Shown here: positions 36,577 to 45,400 of the stretch, piece after piece
Position numbering within the stretch: position 1 is the first letter of the stretch
Layout: each line of letters starts with the position of its first letter
Source: Bryobacteraceae bacterium
GTDB lineage: Bacteria; Acidobacteriota; Terriglobia; Bryobacterales; Bryobacteraceae
NCBI GenBank assembly: GCA_014860455.1
Contig: JACZJQ010000101.1
Coordinates: 1 to 51,807, forward strand
Length of the DNA: 51,807 nucleotides
Reading direction: 5' to 3'
The notes under the pieces: generated by a model
The model's input: the letters and a program-made list of their open reading frames with translations, nothing else
Database searches by the model: none
What the model was told of the DNA's origin: nothing
Position numbers and translations under genes: made by a program

Positions 36577-36708
36577 CGGCGAAGCGATGGGGATGAAGCC
36601 GGGCGCAGGGACGGAGTGTGCGGATTGATAATGTTGATTTGCGTTTTCCGAATTTACTTTCAAGTTCCCTGAGAAGTTGCCGATCTCACCAGCACTGATT
36701 AGATGCGA

Positions 36709-36784
36709 GGGCCGGAAAGCTCCGCAGGACGCGCGATGGCCGCTCGGCCGGGCGGATTATTCCGGGCCTACCCGCACAGGCGGG
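36709..36784 (+). promoter_or_regulatory. structured 5' leader of the collagen-like gene
   Basis: Three stems can form. An outer stem pairs 36710-36717 (GGCCGGAA) with 36760-36768, with a bulged G. An inner hairpin GGCC-GCTC-GGCC lies at 36738-36749. A CCCGC-ACAG-GCGGG hairpin is at 36771-36784, ending 30 bases before the ATG. This could be a cis-regulatory RNA or a simple stabilising leader. I see no match to a known riboswitch core. Confidence 0.35.
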
Positions 36785-36814
36785 CCGCGAGTATCGGCAA
36801 AGGAAAAGCAGGAA

Positions 36815-38038
36815 ATGAAACTTCTCCATTGGCTCCCCATGATTGCGCTGACCTTGGGGTCTGGCGCGGCTGGGGCGGCCGACTTGAAAGTAGTAGCGTC
36901 GCCGCACACCTTCCAGGTGAGCAGGACGCAGGACATCGTACTGAGCATCGCCAACACCACGCCCGGATCTGGCGGGGGCGTCGCATTGATGAACGGCGAC
37001 ACGATCGAGTTGTATCTCGATCTGCGCGGAGGCAGCCTCGCCGAGGCTCCGGTTGCGACATTGCTGCAGGGAGAGCGATTCGAGGGGCAGAACTTTACGG
37101 TCGAGCCGGTTTCGGGCGAGAACCGGATCCGGATCACTTACGCTGGAGCCGGGACACAGTGGAGTTCGGCCGAGAGCATTCAGCTGAGTTTGAAAATAAC
37201 CACGCCGAGCACGCCGGGGGTAGCTTTGGTTGTGATGAAGCTGCCGACCCTGGACGGACGGTTCGGGGCGGCGGAATGGAACGTCTTCCCGATCAACGTG
37301 TTGACGGCCGATCAGACGCCGGCGGCCGGGCCGCAGGGGCCTGAGGGTCCGCAGGGGCCGGCGGGTCCGCAAGGCGAAGTTGGACCGCTGGGTCCTGTTG
37401 GCGGGCGTGGACCGATGGGCGACAGCGGGCCTCGCGGTCCGCAGGGCGAACCAGGTTCGGCGGGCGCGACTGGCGCCAATGGCGCGACGGGCGCACAGGG
37501 TCCGGCTGGACCGGCTGGCGAGACTGGCGCGACGGGGCCGGCAGGTCCGCAAGGTGAGACAGGAGCCGCGGGTGCCACAGGCGCTACCGGCGCAGCGGGT
37601 CCGCAAGGCGACGTTGGTCCGGCTGGCGCTGCCGGCGCACAGGGCGCGCAGGGCGAAGTTGGTCCGGCCGGCCCTGCCGGCGCACAGGGTGCGCAGGGCG
37701 AAGTTGGTCCGGCTGGAGCGCAGGGACCGGCGGGTCCGCAGGGAGCGGCGGGAGCCACGGGTGCGGCCGGCGCCAACGGCGTGAGCGGGTGGACTCGCAC
37801 ATCGAGTTCGACCGCGACCGACCCTGGAGCGAGTGCTGTAACGAACCACTCGGTGAGTTGCGGGGCGAAGAAGGTGGTTGGCGGCGGCTGCCGGATCACC
37901 GTCGATTTGGAGGGCGGCATCATCGTCGGCAGTTACCCTGGGTCTGACAACACTTGGGACTGTGTCTTTGTGAATTGGACTGGCGGCGCCACGCTGGAGG
38001 CCCACGCCATCTGCGCAGACATAGCGATACCAGACTAG
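36815..38038 (+). CDS. secreted collagen-like protein
   Basis: This 407-residue protein starts at 36815, after AAGGAAAAGCAGGAA. A signal peptide ([20 protein letters not shown]) covers residues 1-22. A beta-rich N-terminal domain (about 23-165) follows; it resembles cohesin-like or carbohydrate-binding folds, but I cannot name it. From residue 172 about 51 uninterrupted Gly-X-Y triplets follow, rich in GPQ, GAQ, GPA, GAT and GEV. The last 80 or so residues form a C-terminal domain with three cysteines ([25 protein letters not shown]). Collagen-like triplets form trimeric triple helices, so a surface or matrix role is likely. The GC-rich repeats include repeated DNA units, so copy number may vary between strains. 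Confidence 0.88.
   Translation: MKLLHWLPMIALTLGSGAAGAADLKVVASPHTFQVSRTQDIVLSIANTTPGSGGGVALMNGDTIELYLDLRGGSLAEAPVATLLQGERFEGQNFTVEPVSGENRIRITYAGAGTQWSSAESIQLSLKITTPSTPGVALVVMKLPTLDGRFGAAEWNVFPINVLTADQTPAAGPQGPEGPQGPAGPQGEVGPLGPVGGRGPMGDSGPRGPQGEPGSAGATGANGATGAQGPAGPAGETGATGPAGPQGETGAAGATGATGAAGPQGDVGPAGAAGAQGAQGEVGPAGPAGAQGAQGEVGPAGAQGPAGPQGAAGATGAAGANGVSGWTRTSSSTATDPGASAVTNHSVSCGAKKVVGGGCRITVDLEGGIIVGSYPGSDNTWDCVFVNWTGGATLEAHAICADIAIPD
37634..37716 (+). repeat. direct repeats within the collagen-like region
   Basis: A unit reading GCGCAGGGCGAAGTTGGTCC recurs about 45 bases apart, around 37646 and 37691, within blocks coding [15 protein letters not shown] and [14 protein letters not shown]. 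Short in-frame repeats of this kind favour triplet-number variation. Confidence 0.6.
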
Positions 38039-38232
38039 TCGACCTCAGTTGGAGCGGTCTGATAATGGGCGTGCCGCTCTGTCGTCAGGAGTGGTGCGCC
38101 CGGTTCATTCTCAGAACTCTGGCAATGCGGAGATGCTGGACGCCGTGCCAAGGGCCGCCCACAGCGCAATCGTGCAGCGCATGCTTGCCAGTGATGCCGC
38201 CCTAAATGTGATGGGAGGTTGGTTGATGGATG

Positions 38233-38583
38233 GTGGAGGCGGCGGGAGTTGAACCCGCGTCCGAAATGGCCCGCCGTGACAAGACTACGTGCGTATCCGG
38301 TCCGGAATTTCGGCTGCGGACCTCGAACCGGCAAACGGTCACGCAACCCAGCCTGATTGATCTCGGGCCTTTCGCCCCAGACGGAGGCTTGGACCCTATC
38401 CTGCAAAAATGACGCTCGATCGATGACGCGCAGGCTCGTCACCGGCGAGCGGCTACCTATTTAATTAGGCAGCGTATGCAAACTGCTGATTGGCAGTTGT
38501 GTTTTTCCGATCGTTTAACGGGAGCTCGGAACCCGGCACGCCTCATCACTTCGGCTCCATCCCGTCGAAGCCGTTACGCCCCC
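38233..38583 (-). ncRNA. ssrA: tmRNA
   Basis: Transfer-messenger RNA of 351 bases on the minus strand. Its 5' end GGGGGCGTAACGGCTTCGACGGG and its 3' end GCGGGTTCAACTCCCGCCGCCTCCACCA are the conserved tRNA-like halves. They pair in a 7-bp acceptor stem with the G3-U70 pair read by alanyl-tRNA synthetase. CCA is encoded. The tag reading frame ends AATTTGCATACGCTGCC then TAA; from the likely resume codon GCC it gives ANQQFAYAA (38494-38465), a typical proteolysis tag ending. It rescues stalled ribosomes together with SmpB. A TATAAT at 38600-38605 (minus strand) is a plausible -10, although it lies 16 bases from the mature 5' end. Confidence 0.95.
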
Positions 38584-38599
38584 TCCTTTCAACACTTCC

Positions 38600-38605
38600 A
38601 TTATA
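38600..38605 (-). promoter_or_regulatory. -10 box of the tmRNA promoter
   Basis: Perfect TATAAT on the minus strand. It would place the start of transcription about 8 bases upstream of the mature tmRNA 5' end, consistent with processing. The -35 region is poor. Some tmRNA could also come from readthrough of the peroxiredoxin transcript. Confidence 0.5.
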
Positions 38606-38651
38606 GGCGACGCGGAGCCGGCCGTTTCCGTTCCATTCGAGGGCAGGGCGG

Positions 38652-39104
38652 TCAGACACGGCCGGGCCATTGGGTGATTGCGTCCAGGATCTCCTCCACT
38701 GGCGGGCTGCCGCGTTTGGAGAAAGCGATCCGGCCATCGGGTGACACAACATAGACGGTTCGTCTGACAACTGCGGCCCAGCCGGACTGGTAGGCGCGGG
38801 CGATGCGGCTTCCGGCATCGACAATGAGCGGAAAGCTGAGTTTCAGCTTCTCCGCATAGCGCTTATGGCTCGCATCGCTTGCCGGGTTGACGCCATACAC
38901 GATGGCGCCGGCTTCCTGAAGCCGCCCGTATGCGGCATTCAATCCGCCGAGTTGGGCAGTTCAACCAGGCGTGTCGTCGGCGGGGTAGAAGACCAGGACG
39001 GCGAAGCGGCCGGCGATGGACTCCAGCGAGACGGTGGCGCCGTGCTGGTCCTTGCCGTGGAAGGCCGGGGCAGGCTCGCCAACCCGGATGGGTGCGCCAA
39101 GCAT
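38652..39104 (-). CDS. Bcp/AhpC-type peroxiredoxin with an in-frame TGA at the peroxidatic position: candidate selenoprotein
   Basis: From ATG 39104 the frame reads MLGAPIRVGEPAPAFHGKDQ and onward to FYPADDTPG, then TGA at 38963-38961 (codon 48), then TAQLGGLNAAYG to a stop at 38652. The total is 150 residues, counting the TGA as one. TPG-C-T is the peroxidatic cysteine motif of Bcp/AhpC proteins, so the TGA replaces exactly the catalytic cysteine. The expected downstream arginine is present (Arg115 in VVRRTVYVV). The frame is clean on both sides, and no other cysteine occurs, so a resolving partner would be external. Selenocysteine peroxiredoxins are known in bacteria, and a SECIS-like hairpin follows. 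Alternatives are a TGC sequencing error or a nonsense mutation. ATG lies 4 bases after the argR stop. Confidence 0.75.
38922..38959 (-). promoter_or_regulatory. SECIS-like hairpin just after the TGA
   Basis: Starting 1 base after the TGA, a 6-bp outer stem CUGCCC/GGGCGG encloses an internal loop (AACU/CAUAC) and a 4-bp inner stem CGGC/GCCG. The apical loop is 9 bases, GGAUUGAAU. Bacterial SECIS elements lie directly downstream of the UGA and have a guanosine at the start of the apical loop at about 16-37 bases from the codon; here the loop begins at base 16. Energy was not computed. Confidence 0.5.
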
Positions 39105-39108
39105 GACG

Positions 39109-39543
39109 TTAGTTTTGCACAAACGTGAGCAGGCGCTCGTGGACCGTCTTGGCGCGCTGGTCGTCCCAGCAGGCGATCAGGACGGTATCGTCACCGGCAA
39201 TGGTACCGGCGATCTCGGCCCAATCCTCCTGATCCAGCGCGACGGCGAGTGAACTCGCGCTGCCGATCGAGGTTTTCAGGATGACGAGATTCTGGGCGAG
39301 CCGGACGTCGAGCAGGTATTCACCCATCACCGTGGCCAGGTCGGGCCCGGTGGGATCGGGCAGGATCTCGACATAGCCTTCGCTGGTTTTTGCCAGGCCC
39401 ATTTCGCGCAGGTCGCGCGAGAGCGTCACTTGCGTGGCTTCAATGCCCTGGGCGCGGAGTTCCCGGGCGAGTTCATCCTGCGTCTGGATGCGCTTGGAGC
39501 GGATGAGCTTGAGGATCTGTCCTTGGCGGTAGTTCTTTGTCAT
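39109..39543 (-). CDS. argR: arginine repressor
   Basis: This 144-residue regulator has a winged-helix DNA-binding half, RQGQILKLIRSKRIQTQDELARELRAQGIEATQVTLSRDLREMGL. The C-terminal hexamerisation and arginine-binding half includes SIGSASSLAVALDQEDWAEIAGTIAGDDTVLIAC, where GDDT is the arginine-contact motif. In the presence of arginine, ArgR binds ARG boxes and represses biosynthesis. The gene is third in argF-argH-argR; its ATG overlaps argH's stop by 4 bases, and its TAA is 4 bases before the peroxiredoxin ATG. Autoregulation through the ARG box near 41930 is likely. Confidence 0.95.
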   Translation of the reverse strand: MTKNYRQGQILKLIRSKRIQTQDELARELRAQGIEATQVTLSRDLREMGLAKTSEGYVEILPDPTGPDLATVMGEYLLDVRLAQNLVILKTSIGSASSLAVALDQEDWAEIAGTIAGDDTVLIACWDDQRAKTVHERLLTFVQN

Positions 39544-40940
39544 GAGAGTTTCTCCAAACGGGTGCGGGCTTCGGTGAGCGCCGCAGCGACGGTATCCGGG
39601 GCGGTACCGCCGGGGGCGCGGCGGGTCTTCATGCCTTCGGCGGGGTCCATGAGGGCGGCCATTTCGGGATTGAAGCGCGGGTCGAAGGCGACCAGCGCTT
39701 CGGGGGTCCAGCCGGAAGGCGGGATTTCGTTTTGCACGGATTCGAGGACGAGCTTTCCGGCGAGTTGGTGGGCCTGATGGAACGGCACGCCGGAGCGGGC
39801 GAGGGCTTCGGCGAGGTCGGTGGCCACCACCCAGGATTCGGCGGCGGCACGGCGCGGGCGGTCCGGCTTGAGCGAAGTGGTTTCGAGGACTTCGCGGACC
39901 ATTTCAAGGGACTGGGCGAGCGTGGAGGCGGCGTCGAAAAGCGGCTCCTTGTCCTCCTGCATGTCGCGATTGTAGGTCATCGGCAGGCCCTTCATGAGGA
40001 CCAGCAGCGAGGTGAGTGCGCCGACGACGCGGCCGGATTTGCCGCGGACCAGTTCCATCGAGTCCGGGTTCTTCTTTTGCGGCATCAGCGAACTGCCGCT
40101 GGTGACGCCGTCGCCGAGTTCGAGCCAGTCGTACTCTTCCGAGCTGTAAAGGATCCAGTCCTCGGCCAGCCGGGAGAGATGGATCATGGCGATGGAGGCG
40201 GCCGAGAGGAAGTCGAGCACGAAGTCGCGATCGGCGGAGACATCCATCGAGTTGCGGGTGATGGATTCGAATCCGAGTTCGGCCGCCAGGGCGTCGCGGT
40301 CCACAGGGAAGCCGGAGCCGGCCAGCGCGCCAGAGCCGAGCGGCATCACGTTGACCCGCGCGCGGGTCTGGGTCAACCGCTCATGGTCCCGCATAAACAT
40401 CTCGAAATAGGCCAGCAGGTAGTGCGGCCACAGCACGGCCTGGGCACGGCGGACATGGGTATAGCCGGGGATGATGGCGTCGGGGTAGCGGGCGGCGAGG
40501 CCGAGCAGCGCGGCCAGCACGCCGCGCAGCAGCGCGAGCGTCTCGTCGATCTCCGAGCGCAGCCATAGCCGGGTGTCGAGAGACACCTGTTCGTTGCGGC
40601 TGCGGCCGGTGTGGATCTTGTCGGCCAGCGCCCCGGCCTTGTCCTTAAGGCAGCGGATGACGTAGGTGTGGACATCCTCATCGGAGGCCGCTGCGGCGGC
40701 TTCACGGTCGATTGAATCCAGGGCGGCGCAGATCTGGTCCGCCTCGGCAGGGGCAAGGATGCCGGCGCCGGCTAGCGCCCGGGCATAGGCCTTCGAGCCG
40801 AGAATGTCGGCATCGATGAGGCGGCGGTCGAAATGGAGCGATCCGGAGAAGCGTTCGAAGACGGGCGAGGGGCCGGACTTGAAGCGTCCGCCCCAAAGCT
40901 TCATGCCGGGTTTGGATTCGTTGGTGGGTTGATCGGCCAT
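39540..40940 (-). CDS. argH: argininosuccinate lyase
   Basis: A 466-residue enzyme of the fumarase/aspartase superfamily, catalysing the last step of arginine synthesis: argininosuccinate to arginine and fumarate. Marks are WGGRFKSGPSP at the start, SLDTRLWLRSEID, the signature GSSLMPQKKNPDSMELVRGKSGR and VMPLGSGALAGSGFPVDR. It lies 8 bases downstream of argF on the same strand and overlaps argR by 4 bases. The synthetase gene argG is not in the window. Confidence 0.96.
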   Translation of the reverse strand: MADQPTNESKPGMKLWGGRFKSGPSPVFERFSGSLHFDRRLIDADILGSKAYARALAGAGILAPAEADQICAALDSIDREAAAAASDEDVHTYVIRCLKDKAGALADKIHTGRSRNEQVSLDTRLWLRSEIDETLALLRGVLAALLGLAARYPDAIIPGYTHVRRAQAVLWPHYLLAYFEMFMRDHERLTQTRARVNVMPLGSGALAGSGFPVDRDALAAELGFESITRNSMDVSADRDFVLDFLSAASIAMIHLSRLAEDWILYSSEEYDWLELGDGVTSGSSLMPQKKNPDSMELVRGKSGRVVGALTSLLVLMKGLPMTYNRDMQEDKEPLFDAASTLAQSLEMVREVLETTSLKPDRPRRAAAESWVVATDLAEALARSGVPFHQAHQLAGKLVLESVQNEIPPSGWTPEALVAFDPRFNPEMAALMDPAEGMKTRRAPGGTAPDTVAAALTEARTRLEKLS

Positions 40941-40948
40941 CGTGTGGG

Positions 40949-41917
40949 CTAGTCCTTCTTGTCGCCGCAGGCAAGCATGAGCATGAGCGACTTCTGGGCG
41001 TGGAGGCGGTTTTCGGCCTGGTCGAAGATGACGGAAACGGGCGATTCCATCACCTCGTCCGTGGTTTCCTCCTCGCGGTGGGCGGGCAGGCAGTGCATGA
41101 AGAGGGCGCCGGGAGCGGCCATGCTCATGAGAGCGGCGTTCACCTGATAAGAGGCGAACAGCCGGGCGCGTTCGGCGGCTTCATGTTCCTGGCCCATGGA
41201 TGCCCAAACGTCAGTGTAAACGGCATTGGCGCCGGCCAGGCCGACTTCGAGCGAATCGGTTGAGCGGATGGCGGCCCCGGTGGCGGCGGCGAAGCGTCGG
41301 GCAGCGGCGAGGATTTCCATCGACGGTTCGTAGCCGGGCGGCGTGATGCAGGTAAAGTTGACGCCAAGGCGGGCACAGTCGAGCATAAGCGAGTGGGCGA
41401 CGTTGTTGCCGTCGCCGACAAAGGCCAAGGTGCGGCCGTCGAAGCCGCCCCAGTGCTCGCGGAGGGTGAGCATGTCGGCCAGCGCCTGACAGGGGTGGTA
41501 CAAGTCGCTGAGGGCATTGATGACGGGGGAGGAGGACCAGGCCGCGAGTTCGTCCACGGTGGTTTGAGAGAAGGTGCGGGCGACGATCATGGAGGTCCAG
41601 CGTTCGAGGTTGCGGGCGACGTCCTTGACCGGTTCGCGGCCGCCAATGGGCCCGGTGTAGAGGATGGAATCGCCGCCGAGCTGCTTGGCGGCGACTTCAA
41701 AGGTGATGCGGGTGCGTAGCGAAGGCTTCTCGAAGAGCAGGCTGACCACCATGCCGTCCAGAGCGCGGCTGTAGCTCTTCGGGCTTGATTTGATGCCGGC
41801 GGCGAGGTCGAGGCAGGCGTGGAGTTCGGATTCGGTGAGGTCGAAGTCGGACCGTGCATCGCCGGAGAGAACCGGGCTCGGAGCGATAGGGACAGGCGAC
41901 GGGGGGTGGGTGGACAT
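40949..41917 (-). CDS. argF: ornithine carbamoyltransferase
   Basis: This 322-residue enzyme joins carbamoyl phosphate to ornithine to give citrulline. The phosphate-binding motif is FEKPSLRTRITFEVAAKQLGG, with SLRTR where many relatives have STRTR. A carbamoyl and ornithine region, SDLYHPCQALADMLT, and the catalytic HCLPAHREEE follow. The N-terminus carries about 15 extra proline/serine-rich residues before the conserved fold, so a later start is possible. It is the first gene of the arginine operon. An ARG-box-like palindrome lies 13-26 bases upstream of its start codon. Confidence 0.94.
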   Translation of the reverse strand: MSTHPPSPVPIAPSPVLSGDARSDFDLTESELHACLDLAAGIKSSPKSYSRALDGMVVSLLFEKPSLRTRITFEVAAKQLGGDSILYTGPIGGREPVKDVARNLERWTSMIVARTFSQTTVDELAAWSSSPVINALSDLYHPCQALADMLTLREHWGGFDGRTLAFVGDGNNVAHSLMLDCARLGVNFTCITPPGYEPSMEILAAARRFAAATGAAIRSTDSLEVGLAGANAVYTDVWASMGQEHEAAERARLFASYQVNAALMSMAAPGALFMHCLPAHREEETTDEVMESPVSVIFDQAENRLHAQKSLMLMLACGDKKD

Positions 41918-41929
41918 GGTCGTTTCGGT

Positions 41930-41943
41930 TGAATACTTATGCA
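41930..41943 (-). promoter_or_regulatory. ARG box upstream of argF
   Basis: On the minus strand TGCATAAGTATTCA matches the ArgR consensus core (TGAAT-WWWW-ATTCA) at 12 of 14 positions. It is 13 bases before the argF ATG and downstream of a TTGACC (41963-41968) that could be the -35. Binding here would block the promoter. A second, weaker half-site-like sequence lies around 41948-41961. ArgR is encoded in the same operon. Confidence 0.6.
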
Positions 41944-42008
41944 GTCTAATGTATAATTACACGGTCAAATACGCCGCGTCAAACAGGAAGGAGGGTGCGG
42001 GGAGCTGT

Positions 42009-42395
42009 TCAGAAGTGGTCGGGAAGGAAAAACAAGAGAGCAGACAGCAGTGGGGGGCCGCTGATGATGGAGCCGGCCTGGAGGACGTAGAGGGCGCCGC
42101 GGTGGCCCATGAGGTGGTTGTATTCGAGCAGGATGGCGGCCGCTAAGGCGAGCAGGATCCAGGCGGCGGCCCTGCGGTGGCGAAGCGAGAGCAGGGCGAT
42201 GAACGCACAGACGGCGGCGGGAGCGGCGATGTGGAGCGTGATGGCCAAGGGGTGCAGGTGAGCAGAGAGGCCGGAGGAGAGTCCAAACCAGAGCCAGAAA
42301 CAGGCCCAACTGAACAGCACCATCCTGGCCGCGGAGGGTGCGATCGTGGACCAGTTGCCGGACGAATAGAGCCGGGAGAACCGGAGGGCGTGCAC
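42009..42395 (-). CDS. small multi-pass membrane protein of unknown function
   Basis: This 128-residue protein starts at GTG 42395 (VHALRFSRLY), with AGAGGC upstream. An ATG at 42464 is possible but gives a non-protein-like N-terminus. Three to four hydrophobic helices follow: MVLFSWACFWLWFGLSSGL, ITLHIAAPAAVCAFIALL, AAAWILLALAAAILLEY and SIISGPPLLSALLFFL. Small proteins of this size with a YNHLMGHRGAL loop look like membrane proteins of unknown role. It is divergent from the hybrid kinase gene, with 76 bases between. The argF promoter lies behind its stop. Confidence 0.65.
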   Translation of the reverse strand: MHALRFSRLYSSGNWSTIAPSAARMVLFSWACFWLWFGLSSGLSAHLHPLAITLHIAAPAAVCAFIALLSLRHRRAAAWILLALAAAILLEYNHLMGHRGALYVLQAGSIISGPPLLSALLFFLPDHF

Positions 42396-42414
42396 GGGGC
42401 TGCCTCTGGGCGGA

Positions 42415-42438
42415 AGTATACCTTCGAACCCATATAAA
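42415..42438. promoter_or_regulatory. divergent promoter region between small membrane gene and hybrid kinase
   Basis: The 76-base gap holds two -10-like sequences: TATACT (minus strand, 42420-42415) and TATAAA (plus strand, 42433-42438). They are close enough that one polymerase would interfere with the other. -35 boxes are poor. Kept only as a likely location of both promoters. Confidence 0.35.
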
Positions 42439-42471
42439 AGAAAGCGCTGAATCGGGCTAAACAATTAGTCC

Positions 42472-45400
42472 ATGGAGGCCGATGGATTCGATGTGAGCCT
42501 CATGAGGTCGCACGTCCGCCGTCCAGGCCGCGGAAGCCCGCGGAGCCCAGGTCTGCCAGGCAGGCTGGCCATGATGCTGCTGGCCGCGGCAGGGTTGGTG
42601 CAGGGGCAGCGGGCAGTGCACGACCTGTATGGCGTGGACCGGGGGCTGACGAACCTGTCGATCACGGCCTGGGCGCAGGACAGGCGGGGATTCGTCTGGG
42701 TGGGGACCGAGCAGGGCTTGTTCCGGTTTGACGGATCGCAATTCAGGAGGTATGGGGAAGAAGACGGGCTGCCGCATGAACTGGTGATGGGCCTGGGGGT
42801 GACGCCGGAGGGCAACATCTGGGTGTCGACCTATGGCGGGTTGGTTTGGAAGAAGTCGGCGAAGTTCGAGCGGCCGGAATCGGCCTTGCTGAACGGGCCG
42901 CTGACGGCGCAGGCGGTTGCGTTCAGGGAGGGTAAAGTGTATTTTGCCACGCATGTGGGCGTGGCCTATGGAGCCTGGCCGCCGGGCAAGGACGGTCTTA
43001 AGCTGACGATGCTGCCGGCGCCGGTGGAGCGGAGAGACCGGCTGTCGAAGGCGATCACGCTGGGACCCGACGGGGAGGTGTGGTGGAGTTGCGGACGCGG
43101 GCTGTGCCGGTTTGCGGGCAAGCACCTTGAGCAGTTTGGCCCGGCGCAGGGCGTGCCGCCGGACGATTACTATTCGCTGGTGGTTGACCGGCAGGGCAAG
43201 GTATGGGCGCGGTCGCGGGGCAATCTGCTGGGCATGGAGCCGGGACGCGAGCATTTCGCATTAGACGGCAATGGGACGGTTGGGAAGACGTCGGTGGGGT
43301 ATGCGCAGATCTCGCTGGACCCGGATGGCCGGCTGCTGGTGGGTAGCGTGAAGGGTCTGGCGATCAGGGAGCGGGGGCAATGGAGGCTGCTGAACGCGAA
43401 CAACGGACTGCCGGTGAGCGGGGTAAGCGGCGCGTGGAGTGACCGGGAAGGGGCGCTGTGGATCGGATTGAGCGGGGCGGGTTTGGCGAGGTTGCCCGGC
43501 TATGGGGAGTGGACATCGTTTGCGCAGCAGGACGGCCTGGACGGAGACATCGTCACGGGGCTGGGGCAGTCTGGTGACGGGCGGATCTGGGTGGCGACAT
43601 CAACGGGACTTCGGACGGCGGCCGGGCAGGGCGGGATGACGAAATGGTCGCAGGTTGAAGTGCCGGGGATGGAGATGATCAGTTCGATGGTCCAAGCCAG
43701 GGACGGCAGTCTGCTGCTGACCGGCAGCAGCCAGCACGTGCTGCGTCTCAGGCCGGAGACCGGCCAGTGGACGGCATACTCGCGGGTTACGGGAAGCGTG
43801 AACGGGGCGACGCTGGACAAAGCTGGCAGATTGTGGGTGTTCACCGACCGGGGGCTGTTCCGGTCAGTGGGGCAAAGCACTCGCATGGAGCGCGTGGACG
43901 AGGCGATTCCCCGGGACGGGCACGAAAAGCCGAAGACGCCAGTATTCACTGGGGTGGCGGCTGGAGCGAGCGAGGACGAGGTGTGGGTAACCACCTATGG
44001 CGGACTGTTGCACCACCACAACGGGCGCTGGCGGTGGCTGAAGGAGGCCGACGGGCTGCGAACCAGAGTGTTGGGGATGCCGTCATTGGATCCTGCGGGG
44101 AGGCTGTGGGTAGGGCATCGTGACGTTGGCGGCGCGAGCCGGGTCGAGTACCGCGGGGGATCGTACCAGGTTGTCAACATCGAGGGCGCCAAGGGCTCTC
44201 TCAGCGATTTCATGTACAGCTTCCATTTTCCGCCGACGGGCGGAGTGTGGTCGCTGACATCGAGCGGGGTTCAGATCCTGAAGGCGGGGCGGTGGGTGCG
44301 GCTGGACCGGTCAGACGGGCTGCTGTGGGACGAATGCAGCCAGGGAGCGTTTCTGAGGGCGAGCGATGGCAGCTACTGGATCGGCACCTCGCGAGGCGTG
44401 TCAAGGTATGCGCCACGCATTGAGCCTGAGCCATCGGATCCGCCGGCCGCGACCATTGCGGAGGTGCGGTGGGGGCAGTCGTCGATCGAGCCGGAGGGCG
44501 GAGTTCGGTTTGATGTCGATGGGCGAACGGTACAGGTTCGCTTCAGCGTTCTGGAGTTCCGCCACGCTGCGCGGAACCGGTTCCGCTACCGGGTGGACGG
44601 CCGCGATTGGGTGGAGACCTCGGACCGCAGCCTAAATCTGGAACAGTTAGCGGCAGGCCGGCACCGGGTGGAGGTGAAGGCGGGCAGCGCCGAAGCGGGC
44701 TGGAGCGACGGGGCCGAGTCTCTGGAATTCGAGGTTGCTCCGAGATGGTATGAGTTGTGGTGGATCCGGCTGCTGATTTCGCTCGCTTCGCTGGCCATGG
44801 TGATCGTGATCTGGAGGCTGCGAAACCGGCGTCTGGAATCGGCCCGGCGGGCGCTGGAGCGGGCCGTTGAGGTGAGGACCGAGCAGTTGAGGCGCGAAAA
44901 GCAGAAGGTGGAGAACCAGCACGAGCAGATCGGGCACCTGCTGGAACAGGCTTTGGAGGCGAGCCGGCTGAAAAGCGAGTTCCTGGCCAACATGAGCCAC
45001 GAGATCCGGACGCCGATGAATGCGGTTCTTGGGCTGATGAGCCTTACGCTGGAATCGAGCCTGGACGATAAACAGCGCGAACAGCTTGAGGGGGCGAGGT
45101 CGGCGGCGGTGTCTCTGTTGGGTGTGCTGACCGACATCCTGGATCTGTCGAAGATCGAGGCGGGCAGGTTTGAGCTTTACACGGCGCCGTTCGATCTGCA
45201 CCGGCTGGTGTCTTCAGTGCATTCGCTGTTCACCCATGAGGCGGAAGCCAAGGGGCTGGAGCTGGAAATGCATCTCGGCCTGGACGTTCCGGTGTGGGTG
45301 GAGGGCGACAAGGACCGGCTACGACAGGTGCTAGTGAACCTGATGAGCAATGCGTTGAAGTTCACCGAGCAGGGCAGGGTGTCGATCTCCGCACACGCTG

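Noticed and set aside
36701-36770. Resemblance of the collagen-gene leader to a GEMM (cyclic-dinucleotide) riboswitch
   Set aside because: Only a GGACGC-like piece matches; the conserved purine-rich core and tetraloop receptor are absent. Kept only as a structured leader.
41948-41961. Second ARG box
   Set aside because: TGTAATTATACATT matches the ArgR core poorly and its spacing from the first box (18 bases centre to centre) is not the usual 21. Mentioned only as weak.
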